Of a stretch of 64,000 bases of DNA, positions 51,161 to 61,007 are shown piece after piece; position 1 is the first letter of the stretch, and every line of letters begins with the position of its first letter. The position numbers and the translations under genes were made by a program. The notes below the pieces were generated by a model. It ran no database searches and was not told the DNA's origin. It saw only the letters and a program-made list of their open reading frames with translations. The stretch comes from Aliivibrio fischeri (GTDB lineage Bacteria > Pseudomonadota > Gammaproteobacteria > Enterobacterales > Vibrionaceae), in NCBI GenBank assembly GCA_038993745.2, contig CP160629.1, positions 1,860,001 through 1,924,000 of the forward strand, in the 5' to 3' direction.

Positions 51161-53047
51161 ATGAATCTAACATTAAAAAATACAGTTTTTATATCCACAT
51201 TTTCACTGTTATTTATAATATCAATAATTTTAACAGGAACAGGATATTTTACATTTAAAAATTACAACATTAACTCTACTGAAGAACATAAAAAAAATAT
51301 TGGTGCTTTATTAGCTATCTCATTAGAAGAGAACATAAACAGTTATTTTACTGCTATGGAAGCCTTATCTATCGATTTCGATAGCAATGGAAATATCAGT
51401 GATATAAAGCAAGCAACAACGAGTTTAGAATTATTACGTAAAAGTACGAATGTACCTTTAGTCTCTATTGGACTTAAGAATGGGTTAACGTTCGAAAATG
51501 GTGCTTTTATCCCTAATTTCAATGCAAAGGAAATGAAGAGAGAATGGTATCAGCGTACATTTAATGGTGAAACTAAAATTATCACACAAGCTTATAACGA
51601 TGCCGCAACTAACCGTACTGTTTTCGCCTTTTCAAGTCCCCTTTATAAAAACAATGAAATTATTGCTGCAGTAGTTATTACAATTGAATTAGATACAATT
51701 AAAGAATTCATTAGTAAACTTACACCTGAGAATCAGGTTTTTGTTTACGACAACAGTGGATATATTGTCTCTGCTCGTAGGGATCACTTAATCGGTAAAA
51801 ATATATTTTCTGAACGTCCTGAATATAAAAGCTTTATTAATAACGAACTAAATTACAGCATTGATAATCGATATGTATCAGCATATAAAACAGAAGTACC
51901 ATCAATAAATTGGAATGTTGTAAGTTATGAATGGGACGATGTTATTGCTCAACCAAGTAAAGACATGTTAATTGATTCAATAATATTATTTGTTATCGTA
52001 TTAAGTATCGCTCTGATTCTTGTTCACTTTTTATTAATAAGATTAATTTATGCACCAATAGGTGGAGAGCCCGCTTATATTTCTTCTATTCTATCAAATA
52101 TCGCAAATGGTAACCTATCTGAAAAATTCACAATTACAGGCAAGGAAACAGGGATTTACGCATCCGCTATTGCCCTTAATCAAAAATTATCATCAATAAT
52201 CAAAAATAGCTTATTACTTTCTGATAGCGTGTCTTCGGCTTCCGAAGAACTAACACTAGTGATGAATGATACTTCAAACAACTCTCAACAAGAATTAACC
52301 CAAGTTGAAGCTATCTCAACAGCGATAAACGAACTTTCGAGTACATCCAAAGAAGTGAGTATCAATGCGCTGCATGCAGAAAATGAAACACAAAACGCAA
52401 TCAATAATGTGACGAAAGGATTAGAGGTTCTTAATTCTTCGATTTCGCTAGCTGGCAATATCAATGATTCTGTTCAGCAAACAGCGGACATGATCTCAGA
52501 GCTTAAAATTAACTCTAACAATATTGGAGAAGTAACAACGGTTATCAGCTCTATTTCAGAACAAACTAACTTACTTGCACTAAACGCAGCAATCGAAGCT
52601 GCTCGTGCAGGAGAGCAAGGACGAGGCTTTGCTGTTGTCGCTGATGAAGTCCGAAATTTAGCGGCAAAAACTCAAGAATCGACAAAAAACATTCAAGAAA
52701 TCATTCTTAAATTACAAGAGCAATCTGAAATTGCCAATACGAATATTGCTTCGAATGTTGTTGCTATTCAAGAGTATATAAATCTGTCTGAAGATGTAAA
52801 AACTTCATTTGATAACATCGTTCTTTCTGTTCAATCTATCTCTGATGTTAATACTCTTGTGGCAACAGCTTCACAAGAACAGTTAGCGGTAACAGAAAAT
52901 ATTGCTCAAAATACAACGGCTACTTTTGATTTAGTACACCAAAACGTATCGGCAATAAACCAAACACAACAAGCTGCTGCTGAACTTTCGCAATTAGCTG
53001 TATCACAAAAAAATGAGTTATCTTTCTTTTTAATAGATGATAAATAA
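51161..53047 (+). CDS. methyl-accepting chemotaxis protein with Cache sensor
   Basis: A 628-residue chemoreceptor. TM1 is about 8-30, then a dCache-type periplasmic sensor (about 35-270; [36 protein letters not shown] is the Cache strand-helix pattern), TM2 about 274-296 and a HAMP-like linker ([21 protein letters not shown]). The signalling domain has [21 protein letters not shown] and [21 protein letters not shown]. dCache sensors of this type often bind amino acids; the ligand is not predictable here. The upstream region is unusually AT-rich and the terminator resembles those of the nearby tRNA-Ser copies. Confidence 0.94.
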   Translation: MNLTLKNTVFISTFSLLFIISIILTGTGYFTFKNYNINSTEEHKKNIGALLAISLEENINSYFTAMEALSIDFDSNGNISDIKQATTSLELLRKSTNVPLVSIGLKNGLTFENGAFIPNFNAKEMKREWYQRTFNGETKIITQAYNDAATNRTVFAFSSPLYKNNEIIAAVVITIELDTIKEFISKLTPENQVFVYDNSGYIVSARRDHLIGKNIFSERPEYKSFINNELNYSIDNRYVSAYKTEVPSINWNVVSYEWDDVIAQPSKDMLIDSIILFVIVLSIALILVHFLLIRLIYAPIGGEPAYISSILSNIANGNLSEKFTITGKETGIYASAIALNQKLSSIIKNSLLLSDSVSSASEELTLVMNDTSNNSQQELTQVEAISTAINELSSTSKEVSINALHAENETQNAINNVTKGLEVLNSSISLAGNINDSVQQTADMISELKINSNNIGEVTTVISSISEQTNLLALNAAIEAARAGEQGRGFAVVADEVRNLAAKTQESTKNIQEIILKLQEQSEIANTNIASNVVAIQEYINLSEDVKTSFDNIVLSVQSISDVNTLVATASQEQLAVTENIAQNTTATFDLVHQNVSAINQTQQAAAELSQLAVSQKNELSFFLIDDK

Positions 53048-53073
53048 TACAAAGAAGTGACAATAAGATATTT

Positions 53074-53106
53074 AAAGCCCTAACAGAGATGCTAGGGCTT
53101 TTTTAT
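53074..53106 (+). terminator. chemoreceptor gene terminator
   Basis: AAAGCCCTA / TAGGGCTTT around an ACAGAGATGC loop and T6; close in sequence to the tRNA-Ser terminators. Confidence 0.78.
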
Positions 53107-53118
53107 ATGTGCGGGTAA

Positions 53119-53934
53119 TTATTTTTGCTTCGCAATCCACTGCTTAACAAAATCAATTACGTATTTTTGGTTAGTAATTGCCGTTGCAGGATCAAAATCT
53201 TGATTATGTAAATCTGTGTTCGATAAGATTCGAATACCGATAAATGGTACTTTATAAGCCTCTGCAACTAATGCTGCTGATGAGCTCTCCATCTCTTCTG
53301 CCGCAGTTTGGTAGGTTTTGTGTAGCCAATTAATTCTAGCAACTTCTCGGTTCCATTCATCAGCGGTACCAATTACGCCTTTAACCACTTTGCCTTGAGC
53401 AGGATGCTTTACATTCTTATAAGCAAAGTCGACTAACTCTGGAGTTGAATAAAATGCGTCATGCTCAACAAACTTATTATCTTCTCTTAATCGCATTGTT
53501 ACTGTGAAGTTTTTCCATTTTTCAGGTTGAATACCTTCTTCTACTTTAGAGAATTCAGAGCGATTTGCTCCCATATTGAAGCTCTTAACGGCTAAAACAA
53601 TATCACCACGGTAAAGCTCTGGATCATGACCACCAGAAGTCCCTTGGTTGATAATCATGCCTGGTGAAAACTTCTCAATAGCTAGAGTTGTTGATGCTGA
53701 TGCATTAGCAATACCCACTTCAGTTCTTGACACAATGACTGGATAATCATCAATAGTTCCAGTCCAAAACGTCCAAGAGCCAAAAGTTACCTCTTGTTTG
53801 TTTTGTAACTGCTCAACCATATAGTTAACTTCGACATCCATGGCGCCTTGTAAAACAATAGGCTTTGGTGCTGCAGCTAAAGAAAACGAAACAAGCGTAA
53901 ATAAACTAGCAAGAAAATAACGAAGGTACTGCAT
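53119..53934 (-). CDS. periplasmic MTA/SAH nucleosidase-like protein
   Basis: 271 residues from ATG 53934 ([22 protein letters not shown] signal peptide). The mature protein has the PNP/UDP phosphorylase fold of 5'-methylthioadenosine/S-adenosylhomocysteine nucleosidase: [24 protein letters not shown], and [32 protein letters not shown] with the ribose-binding MES and the catalytic Asp. Family members are normally cytosolic (Pfs/MtnN); the export signal suggests it salvages nucleosides in the periplasm. The longer frame upstream (to 54000) adds a hydrophobic AT-coded stretch and is unlikely. Confidence 0.85.
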   Translation of the reverse strand: MQYLRYFLASLFTLVSFSLAAAPKPIVLQGAMDVEVNYMVEQLQNKQEVTFGSWTFWTGTIDDYPVIVSRTEVGIANASASTTLAIEKFSPGMIINQGTSGGHDPELYRGDIVLAVKSFNMGANRSEFSKVEEGIQPEKWKNFTVTMRLREDNKFVEHDAFYSTPELVDFAYKNVKHPAQGKVVKGVIGTADEWNREVARINWLHKTYQTAAEEMESSSAALVAEAYKVPFIGIRILSNTDLHNQDFDPATAITNQKYVIDFVKQWIAKQK

Positions 53935-54014
53935 GTATATATCCCTAATTAATATTTTTATGATTAAAAATTTTGGCGGATAATACAGGAACACCAACAA
54001 AAAGCAATCGTTTG

Positions 54015-54515
54015 CTATTTTATTTCACACTCTGTCAAATTCTTGAGCATCCAAACATCACATCCATTGTGTTCAGTTCCATCAAGAGGCGTAGATAAAC
54101 GCTTAAAGCCTAAATCTTCATAGAGAAAGATCGCAGACTTCATACTGGATAGCGTGTCTAGGTAACACTGAGTATACCCAACCTCTTTTGCAAACTTTAA
54201 GATTTTCCCCGCAATAGTTTTACCGAACCCACGTCCTCTTGCTTCTGGTAGGAGAAACAATTTTTTCAATTCACAGATCGTTCCACTGTTATTAAATGGC
54301 GATAAACCACAACCTCCCACCACTCTGTCATTAAGTAGTAGGATAAGATATTTACTTTTTTCTTTTGGATTATAGTGAGCACTCATTTCTAACACTTCGT
54401 CATCACCAGGTCCAAATCCTTCTCCAACAGCACCGAATTCGACACCTACATTTTTAATGATGTAGCAAATGTCATTATCGTGCTCACTAGATATATCTAC
54501 GATTCGATATTTCAT
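54015..54515 (-). CDS. GNAT family N-acetyltransferase
   Basis: A 166-residue protein with the acetyl-CoA loop [19 protein letters not shown] (Q/RxxGxG/A motif A), strand [24 protein letters not shown] (motif B), and VVGGCGLSP before it. Substrate unknown; the layout resembles acetyltransferases of amino acids or small amines. It ends 81 bp before the nucleosidase start and is co-directional with it. Confidence 0.88.
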   Translation of the reverse strand: MKYRIVDISSEHDNDICYIIKNVGVEFGAVGEGFGPGDDEVLEMSAHYNPKEKSKYLILLLNDRVVGGCGLSPFNNSGTICELKKLFLLPEARGRGFGKTIAGKILKFAKEVGYTQCYLDTLSSMKSAIFLYEDLGFKRLSTPLDGTEHNGCDVWMLKNLTECEIK

Positions 54516-54835
54516 TTTAATTCTCCGAAATCAGCTATTTTTCATTATAGAAAAATAAATAGAACATAATGCTGCCAAAAATTGATTGTGTGGGCTCAGT
54601 ACAGATTTTGATCACAGAGAAAGTTATTTCTTTTCATTAATTACATATTTTATAAATCACGAAATTAATTACATTAAATCACAACTAAATAACGCCTTTT
54701 GTTTCCGATTTGATGCGTTTTACAAAAAAATAGATAAATTGCTACATTGATCACATTTCTCCTAAACCAACGCATTACCTATCATCAACAATGACGTCTT
54801 ATTTCGTCATAAATATTGAGACTTTTTCGTTACTT
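54516..54835. other. intergenic region before the ATPase/MscS pair
   Basis: About 320 bp, AT-rich; TTTTGATCACAGAG (54607) and TAAATCACGAAATT (54653) are possible but weak CRP/FNR half-sites. No gene seen. Confidence 0.35.
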
Positions 54836-57190
54836 ATGAATAATATTGTTACTCATTTGCTTTTAGCGTTTGCTCTATTCTGTTCCTCACAAGCTTCTGC
54901 TGAATGGGGTATTAATACCTATAACCCAGTATCAATCTCGGAATCTGCACAAAAGATTGCGGCCGATATTAAACAGCTACCCGAACAGCACTTTTTTTCA
55001 AATAACGAATATCGACAAGTAAAAGAGTTGATGTCTCGAACGCTGTTTGAACAAAATAAACAGTTAAAAACATTAGAAGGCTCTTTAGTTAACTATAGAA
55101 ATGATGCGACAGACAAAAACTGGGCAAAGGTAGAACAAAATCATCGCTCACTGACATCGTTAAACGTGAGCAAAGAGAAGTTATTGCTACTTAGTGATAC
55201 AAAAACACGCGACCAACTCACTGGATTTGGTCCTCGTGGTGTTACTCAGTTTTATTCTGAATTACGTATTACAAAACAAAATATTCAATACTATATTCAC
55301 TACCAACTGCGCAGTTTTAAAAAACTACTGAGTGATTTAGCTATTTCACCAGTACCTATGATTAGCGTGCTGTTTAAAGTGTTGTGTATCATGTTTATCT
55401 TTAATTGGTGGATGCGTAACAGCGATCGTCTAATTCACGACTTTAAAGTGTCTAAACTAAAGAGCACTTCAAATCCAAGTTTGCTGATCCGTACTATTTG
55501 GTATTGCAGTCGTGCGCATAAAGCCATTGCATACTTGCTACTAATTACAGCGACATTACGCATTATTTCAACGTTACCAAGCTTACAGCATCTGATTTTC
55601 TTAGAGATCTTCACATGGTGGATCTTAGGTGGTTCCATTGCGGTAAGTTTTATTCTTGAATTTGCTTTCCGTAATAGCAAACACAATAAAAAAGAAAATA
55701 TTGCACTTCGCTTATCCACGATTCGCCGTTATGTATGGGGGATAATTGTCGCTGGTGTGATTTTACAGATCTCATCAAGAACATTAGGCCAAGGAACCAT
55801 TTATGCATGGATTAACTCCTTTGTTGCTTTGTTCTTTGTATTACTGACGATCATCAGCTTGAAGCAATGGAACAACACTATCTTTAGTCGTATTGATCGT
55901 TTCGAAACCTACCCTATTTCGGTTCAATGGGCGATCCGTAATAAAGATTCAATGTTTATGTCTATTCCAGCAACCGCTTGCTGTGCTGCGTGGCTAATAG
56001 GCAGAACACTGCAACATCTTGTGCTTTCGACTTTGTCACAATACGCTGCATTCAGTCATGCCCTTGCTTACCTATTTAGAATAGAAGTGGCTAAACAAAC
56101 AGAAGTCTCACGTGAACAATCGAACCTTGTGCGTGTAAAAGGTCCACTAGCATTTGACTATATTGCACCTGGCTCTGAAGAATCCGAACTTATCGAAGAT
56201 TATGCTAAAGATGAAATCATCTCTCTGTCACGCTACTTGTTAACTGACAGCCCAGCGGTATGTGTGCTGTCTGGCGAGCGTGGTGTAGGTACGACAACAG
56301 TACTTAAGCGCATTCTGAATAAAACTAAAAACGCAGTACCCATTTACATTAACTGCCCTTACGACGGTTACGCTGCACTGTTACCAGAGTTAGCTCAATT
56401 ACTAGGATTAGATGCAGAATCATCTGAAAAAGATATCTTACAACACCTAAGAAACAGCGAACAATGCTATCTAATCGCTTTTGATAACGCACAACGATTA
56501 GTGAAACCAAAAGTAAACGGGTTAATTGAGCTAATGAAATTAACCAACCTACTAAGACGTGCACGTAAGAGTCACCGAGTTGTTTTATCCATTGATAAAT
56601 CAAGCTGGCGTTTTATTGACCGTGCTCGTGGCGAACGTCTGTTGTTTGATCTTGTTACGTTTATGCCTAAATGGACAGAGAAAGAAATTGGCCAGTTACT
56701 TGATTCGCGTATCGTAAAAGACAATAACGTAAACACCATTTCGTTTGATGGGTTAGTACTACCTAGACAATGGGATGAAGATAATTTAAGTGATGAAGAA
56801 CGTGCTAAAAACGGTTTCTATCGTATTTTATGGGACTACTCAGATGGTAACCCAACGGTTGCTCTGCGCTTCTTTAGACTGTCACTATTTAGAGATAAAG
56901 ACACCGACGCCATTTTAATTCGCCTATTTAGAGCACCACAATCAGATGATTTAGAAACCATGCCAAAACCGATGTTGGCCGTACTTCGCTCTATCGTACA
57001 GTTGGAAGTCGCTTCCCCTGAAGATCTGTGTGATTGTAGTCGTCTAAGCATTGCGGAAGTCATTAGTACACTACGCTACTTCCAGAGCCGTGGTTACATT
57101 GAATGGAATGATGAAAAAGCGCGTATATCAGACCACTGGTATCGTCATATTACTAACGTATTACATCGTCAACACTTACTGGTGAAATAA
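54836..57190 (+). CDS. membrane-bound P-loop ATPase paired with MscS channel
   Basis: 784 residues from ATG 54836 (MNNIVTHLLLAFALFCSSQASA signal peptide); an ATG at 54791 adds 15 residues. Numbering from 54791: a periplasmic helical region about 40-180, several membrane helices about 185-420 (ISVLFKVLCIMFIFNWWM; AIAYLLLITATLRIIS; YVWGIIVAGVILQISS; INSFVALFFVLLTIIS), then a cytoplasmic NTPase. Walker A is GERGVGTTT (495-503), Walker B YLIAFDNAQRL near 560-568, and sensor-like HRVVLSIDKSSWRF. A C-terminal winged helix follows (SPEDLCDCSRLSIAEVISTLRYFQSRGYIEW). The architecture resembles STAND/AAA ATPases. The stop is 1 bp from the MscS start, so the pair is co-translated. No named family. Confidence 0.8.
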   Translation: MNNIVTHLLLAFALFCSSQASAEWGINTYNPVSISESAQKIAADIKQLPEQHFFSNNEYRQVKELMSRTLFEQNKQLKTLEGSLVNYRNDATDKNWAKVEQNHRSLTSLNVSKEKLLLLSDTKTRDQLTGFGPRGVTQFYSELRITKQNIQYYIHYQLRSFKKLLSDLAISPVPMISVLFKVLCIMFIFNWWMRNSDRLIHDFKVSKLKSTSNPSLLIRTIWYCSRAHKAIAYLLLITATLRIISTLPSLQHLIFLEIFTWWILGGSIAVSFILEFAFRNSKHNKKENIALRLSTIRRYVWGIIVAGVILQISSRTLGQGTIYAWINSFVALFFVLLTIISLKQWNNTIFSRIDRFETYPISVQWAIRNKDSMFMSIPATACCAAWLIGRTLQHLVLSTLSQYAAFSHALAYLFRIEVAKQTEVSREQSNLVRVKGPLAFDYIAPGSEESELIEDYAKDEIISLSRYLLTDSPAVCVLSGERGVGTTTVLKRILNKTKNAVPIYINCPYDGYAALLPELAQLLGLDAESSEKDILQHLRNSEQCYLIAFDNAQRLVKPKVNGLIELMKLTNLLRRARKSHRVVLSIDKSSWRFIDRARGERLLFDLVTFMPKWTEKEIGQLLDSRIVKDNNVNTISFDGLVLPRQWDEDNLSDEERAKNGFYRILWDYSDGNPTVALRFFRLSLFRDKDTDAILIRLFRAPQSDDLETMPKPMLAVLRSIVQLEVASPEDLCDCSRLSIAEVISTLRYFQSRGYIEWNDEKARISDHWYRHITNVLHRQHLLVK

Positions 57191-57191
57191 C

Positions 57192-58073
57192 ATGATTCGT
57201 TTATTTGTACTTTGCTTATCGTTGATGGTGAGCTCAACTGCATTGGCTGAAGATCCTCAATCAATCGACAATTTACAACAATTTGCCAGTTTAATCCGTT
57301 GGAGTGGTGTTGCTGCCTCCTTCTTTATTATCCTAGGCGCATGGTTATTTTTACGTTTCATTCAATCGATTGTGGATGGGGTAAGTAGCCAATTTGCTCA
57401 ACGCCGTATGTTGATGCAAAAGCTGCAATCGTTCTTTCAATTCTTTATTTACATGTCGACAGCCGTTGCGGTTTTCATGTTGAGTTTTCGAGTTGATGAT
57501 CGAGTCTTAGCCTTAATTGGTGGTACGATTGCCGTATCTGTGGGTTTTGCCTTAAAAGACCTTACCGCCTCTTTCATCGCGGGCTTAACCGTAATGATTG
57601 ACCGTCCATTCCAAGTGGGTGACCGAGTGACGTTTGAAGGCCACTACGGTGACATTATCGCCATTGGTCTTCGCTCTGTTCGCATGCAAACCTTGAACGA
57701 CGATATTATTACCATTCCAAATAACAAATTCTTAAATGAAGTCACCGTCAGTGGCAACTACGGTGGGTTGGATATGCAGGTGGTGATCCCTTTCTATATT
57801 GGAATGGATCAAGACATCAATAAAGCGCGAGATATCATTCAAGAAGCGGCGTCTTCAAGTCGTTATATTCACTTACCAAAACCGGTTGTGGTATTAGTAA
57901 AGCAGACGATTACCGATAACTATTTGGCGATTCAACTGACCTGTAAAGCTTATGTGGTAGATATTAAGTTTGAAAAACTCTTTGAAACAGACATTACGTT
58001 ACGTGTGATGCAAGAGTTTAGGAAAGCCAATATCATTCCACCAACCATCGCAATACAGAGCAAATTAGCGTAA
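57192..58073 (+). CDS. MscS-family mechanosensitive ion channel
   Basis: 293 residues with a signal peptide (about 1-20, ALAED) and three membrane helices. The pore helix and beta domain follow the MscS pattern: RVLALIGGTIAVSVGFALKDLTASFIAGLTVMIDRPFQVGDRVTFEGHYGDIIAIGLRSVRMQT, with the Gly/Ala-rich pore and the PFQVGD loop. MscS channels open under membrane tension to release osmolytes. Its start is 1 bp after the stop of a membrane ATPase, suggesting a coupled complex. Confidence 0.92.
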   Translation: MIRLFVLCLSLMVSSTALAEDPQSIDNLQQFASLIRWSGVAASFFIILGAWLFLRFIQSIVDGVSSQFAQRRMLMQKLQSFFQFFIYMSTAVAVFMLSFRVDDRVLALIGGTIAVSVGFALKDLTASFIAGLTVMIDRPFQVGDRVTFEGHYGDIIAIGLRSVRMQTLNDDIITIPNNKFLNEVTVSGNYGGLDMQVVIPFYIGMDQDINKARDIIQEAASSSRYIHLPKPVVVLVKQTITDNYLAIQLTCKAYVVDIKFEKLFETDITLRVMQEFRKANIIPPTIAIQSKLA

Positions 58074-58081
58074 TAAAAAAT

Positions 58082-58113
58082 AAAAAGGTAGAGTTATTAG
58101 GCTCTACCTTTTT
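58082..58113. terminator. terminator after the MscS gene
   Basis: AAAAAGGTAGAG / CTCTACCTTTTT with an 8-nt loop; works in both directions for the convergent oxygenase gene. Confidence 0.87.
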
Positions 58114-58132
58114 TATTGGATGAGGTTCAGAA

Positions 58133-58972
58133 CTAAATAACGCCTAACTCTCGTAAACGCTCCATCAAATAGCTATTTGCAGTATGACGCTCAGACAATA
58201 CAACCTCTGGTTTTGGGTGTAAGAACAAAGGTAAAGAAATACGAGACTTCGTCTTATCAACACCTTCAGGATTAATCACTCGGTGCGTTGTTGATGGGTA
58301 ATAGCCACCCGATGCTTCTTGCAACATATCACCGATATTAATGATCAGATTACCAAAATCACATGGAACATCTAACCAATCACCCTCTTTTGTCTTAACT
58401 TGTAAACCCGGCTCATTTGCTGCTGGTAACACCGTCAGTAAATTAATATCTTCATGCGCTCCAGCACGAATCGCACCAAGCTCCTCATCCCCTTCTAGCG
58501 GTGGATAATGAAGAACACGCAATAATGTTTTTTCACTTCCCTCTATCATGCTAGATAAAGATTGTGAGTACAGTGCTGATACCTCTTCTGGTGAATGTTC
58601 TTCTACCCAAGACAACAGCTCAATCGCTAATGTATTCGCGTTATCGTAGTACTCTTGAATTTGTGCTTTTAATTCAGCAGGACATTGGCCGGTAGGATAA
58701 TAATGATAGTACTCTTTAATGTCTTTTTTAGTATGGCCTTTGGCTACTTCTGATACTGAAGCAGGAAAAAAACCATCTTGAGTATCGACATTAAATTGAA
58801 AGTTTTCTTTCTCTTGGCTATTAAAAAACGCATACCAATTATCATAAATACTTTGTACTGATTCTTGTTGAATTGGATGATTTTTTAACACTCCAAATCC
58901 AGTTTCTCTTAGCGACTTTACAAACAGCTCTGCTGCATTTTCAGCAGTGTAATCAATAGCTTCTAATTTCAT
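58133..58972 (-). CDS. 2-oxoglutarate/Fe(II)-dependent dioxygenase (isopenicillin N synthase-like)
   Basis: 279 residues from ATG 58972 (MKLEAIDYTAENAAEL). The DIOX_N domain is residues about 1-110 and the 2OG-Fe(II) domain about 145-265. Iron ligands are His and Asp in AGAHEDINLLTVL and His in PSTTHRVINPEG; the 2OG-binding Arg-x-Ser is KSRISLPLFL. The substrate is unknown; bacterial members oxidise amino-acid or peptide-like compounds. It converges on the MscS gene. Confidence 0.9.
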   Translation of the reverse strand: MKLEAIDYTAENAAELFVKSLRETGFGVLKNHPIQQESVQSIYDNWYAFFNSQEKENFQFNVDTQDGFFPASVSEVAKGHTKKDIKEYYHYYPTGQCPAELKAQIQEYYDNANTLAIELLSWVEEHSPEEVSALYSQSLSSMIEGSEKTLLRVLHYPPLEGDEELGAIRAGAHEDINLLTVLPAANEPGLQVKTKEGDWLDVPCDFGNLIINIGDMLQEASGGYYPSTTHRVINPEGVDKTKSRISLPLFLHPKPEVVLSERHTANSYLMERLRELGVI

Positions 58973-59175
58973 AATTGTATTCTTTTTATTGTTGAGCAAG
59001 GAGTGATCTCAATAGTCTTTATTCACCTTAAGAAAAGGCATTCTGCTATTTGAGTATACAAAGCGAATTGTATTAAGATGAGTCTATAGGCTCAAGGATT
59101 AACGTCTAAAATATAGAAACAATTTGTTTACATCTAAAAACACAACTTTTCCGTGCAACAACATAAGGGATATTC

Positions 59176-59868
59176 ATGAAACACATTTTCATTACAGGCG
59201 CTAACCGTGGTATTGGTTTATCTTTTGTAAAATACTATTTGCAGCAAGGCCATAAAGTCAGTGCAACTTATCGTGATACCTCAACGGCTCAAGAGCTTCT
59301 TCAACTTGAAAATGACAATCCTGAACTTTCTTTGTATCAATTAGAACTGACTAATTACACTGCCATACAAGATGTAGCAAAAACGCTTTGCCATACTCCT
59401 ATAGATATTCTAATTAATAATGCCGGTTATTATGGCCCTAAAGGTTATGGTTTTGGGCACTGTGATGTTGAGGAATGGAAGAAAGTATTTGAAATCAATG
59501 CTATTGCACCACAAAAGCTCGTAGAAGCGCTCTACCCTAGCTTGCAATTAAGTCATGATAAAACCATCGTATGTATCTCTTCTAAAGTCGGCAGCATGAC
59601 AGAGAACACTTCAGGTGGAGGTTATATTTATCGTTCATCTAAGGCTGCATTAAACTCTGTAGTAAAAAGCTTAAGTAATGATTTAAAACCAGAAGGATTT
59701 ACTGTAATTGCAATGCACCCAGGCTGGGTTCAAACGGAAATGGGTGGACCAAATGCTTTAATTTCAACAGAAGAATCTGTGAAGGGATTAACGAAAGTCA
59801 TTGCCCAACTATCCATTGAAAATAGCGGGCAATTTTTAAATTTTGATGGTACTGAGTTACCTTGGTAG
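59176..59868 (+). CDS. short-chain dehydrogenase/reductase
   Basis: A 230-residue classical SDR: the NAD(P) motif ITGANRGIGLSFVKYY (TGxxxGxG), NNAG (ILINNAGYYG), the catalytic Ser in CISSKVGSM, and YRSSKAALN (YxxxK active site). It is similar in layout to C-factor/CsgA-like SDRs. Substrate unknown. Its last 12 bp overlap, tail to tail, the end of the small Cys-rich gene on the opposite strand. Confidence 0.92.
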   Translation: MKHIFITGANRGIGLSFVKYYLQQGHKVSATYRDTSTAQELLQLENDNPELSLYQLELTNYTAIQDVAKTLCHTPIDILINNAGYYGPKGYGFGHCDVEEWKKVFEINAIAPQKLVEALYPSLQLSHDKTIVCISSKVGSMTENTSGGGYIYRSSKAALNSVVKSLSNDLKPEGFTVIAMHPGWVQTEMGGPNALISTEESVKGLTKVIAQLSIENSGQFLNFDGTELPW

Positions 59869-60156
59869 TGGTTCTAAAATTCCGTTTCTTACCAAGCCAC
59901 GTCGTACGTTTTTACACAGTTTAGCGAACTTATCAATCTCAGAGAAATTGGGCGTTTCACCACGCTCAATATAAGATTCCCAATACAAGAGTTCACTTTC
60001 AACCAGCTCAATCAATTTTCGTGGACAACCTACACACGTATCGCCACATATCTGCGCTTCTGGTGCATCAAACGGAAAGTCAGCTTTCACCAACTCAATG
60101 ATGTTACGCATTGCGGTTTTGCGATCGGGCTTTTGTGCTTTTACTTTATTGGCCAT
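59857..60156 (-). CDS. small conserved protein with Cys motif
   Basis: A 99-residue basic/acidic mixed protein with ICGDTCVGCPRKLIELVE (C-x3-C-x2-C), which could bind a metal or an Fe-S cluster, flanked by predicted helices. It resembles small uncharacterised Vibrio proteins; I do not recognise a named family. Its 3' end overlaps the SDR gene by 12 bp. It is the last chromosomal-type gene before the AT-rich island. Confidence 0.65.
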   Translation of the reverse strand: MANKVKAQKPDRKTAMRNIIELVKADFPFDAPEAQICGDTCVGCPRKLIELVESELLYWESYIERGETPNFSEIDKFAKLCKNVRRGLVRNGILEPLPR

Positions 60157-60390
60157 GAATTACTTAATTTTAATGATATAAAACTTAAACAGATCATAGC
60201 GCACTTATTGGAACTTTACACATTTACAACGGAGCTATGTAAATACATAATTTACGATTCTTCCTAAAGTTTCAACTTCGTTGTTGTAAAATCAAACAAC
60301 TAAATAATCTTTACTAGTTAACCTCTTTCGTATCTCAAACACCAAGGTATAATGCTAACAGTTAAAAATTTTCGTTATAAAAGGAGTGGT

Positions 60391-61007
60391 ATGCTTACTG
60401 AATCTACAAAAAATGAACTCGACTATAAATTAAAACTAATTGATTTTATTTTAGAGCAAGAGCCTACAGCAATTTTATCTTCAGAGTTTTCATTCAATTT
60501 TCAAAAAGAAGAGCGGATTTATTAATTATAAATAATAATACTACACATGCTATTGAAATAAAAAGTGATGTAGATAACACATATACATTACAAAGCCAAA
60601 TTGATGATTATTACAAAGTATTTAATAAAGTATCCATACTTATTAGTGAAAAACACCTTAAAAACATAAATATGTTAAATAAAAACATAGGCGTTTATAT
60701 ATTAAAAAATGGGTACATATCTTGTAAACGAAAAGCAAAAGAAAAGCGAAAACTCAACAAAAGATTAACACTGGATTTATTATCCACAGCTGAACTTAAA
60801 AGTTTATCACCATCTAAAACTAGCAATAGAATTGAATTAATCAATGATATTGAAAATTACATTTCATTTAAAGATTTAAATGAAATTACTTATGCTAGTT
60901 TGTATAAAAAAATAAGTGCCATCTTTTCACTATTCAAAAATGAAAAAATAGGACCGACAACAATCCATGATCTAAGTGTGCTTGAAATAAGGCAACCATT
61001 AATTTAA
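60391..61007 (+). pseudogene. sce7726 family nuclease-like protein, one frameshift
   Basis: Two frames, 60391-60525 and the continuation to 61007, join to about 205 residues. The start has an AGGAG ribosome binding site. One extra A in the A5 run 60503-60507 changes KEERIY-stop to KRRADLLIINNNTTHAIEIKSD and continues to the final stop. The restored segment has D-x(12)-E-I-K followed by SQIDDYYKVF, a PD-(D/E)XK nuclease core with the family's following Gln. Proteins of this type (sce7726) are often found beside a beta/sce7725-type gene, as here. It converges on the beta-family gene with a 9-bp overlap. Cellular target unknown. Confidence 0.78.
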
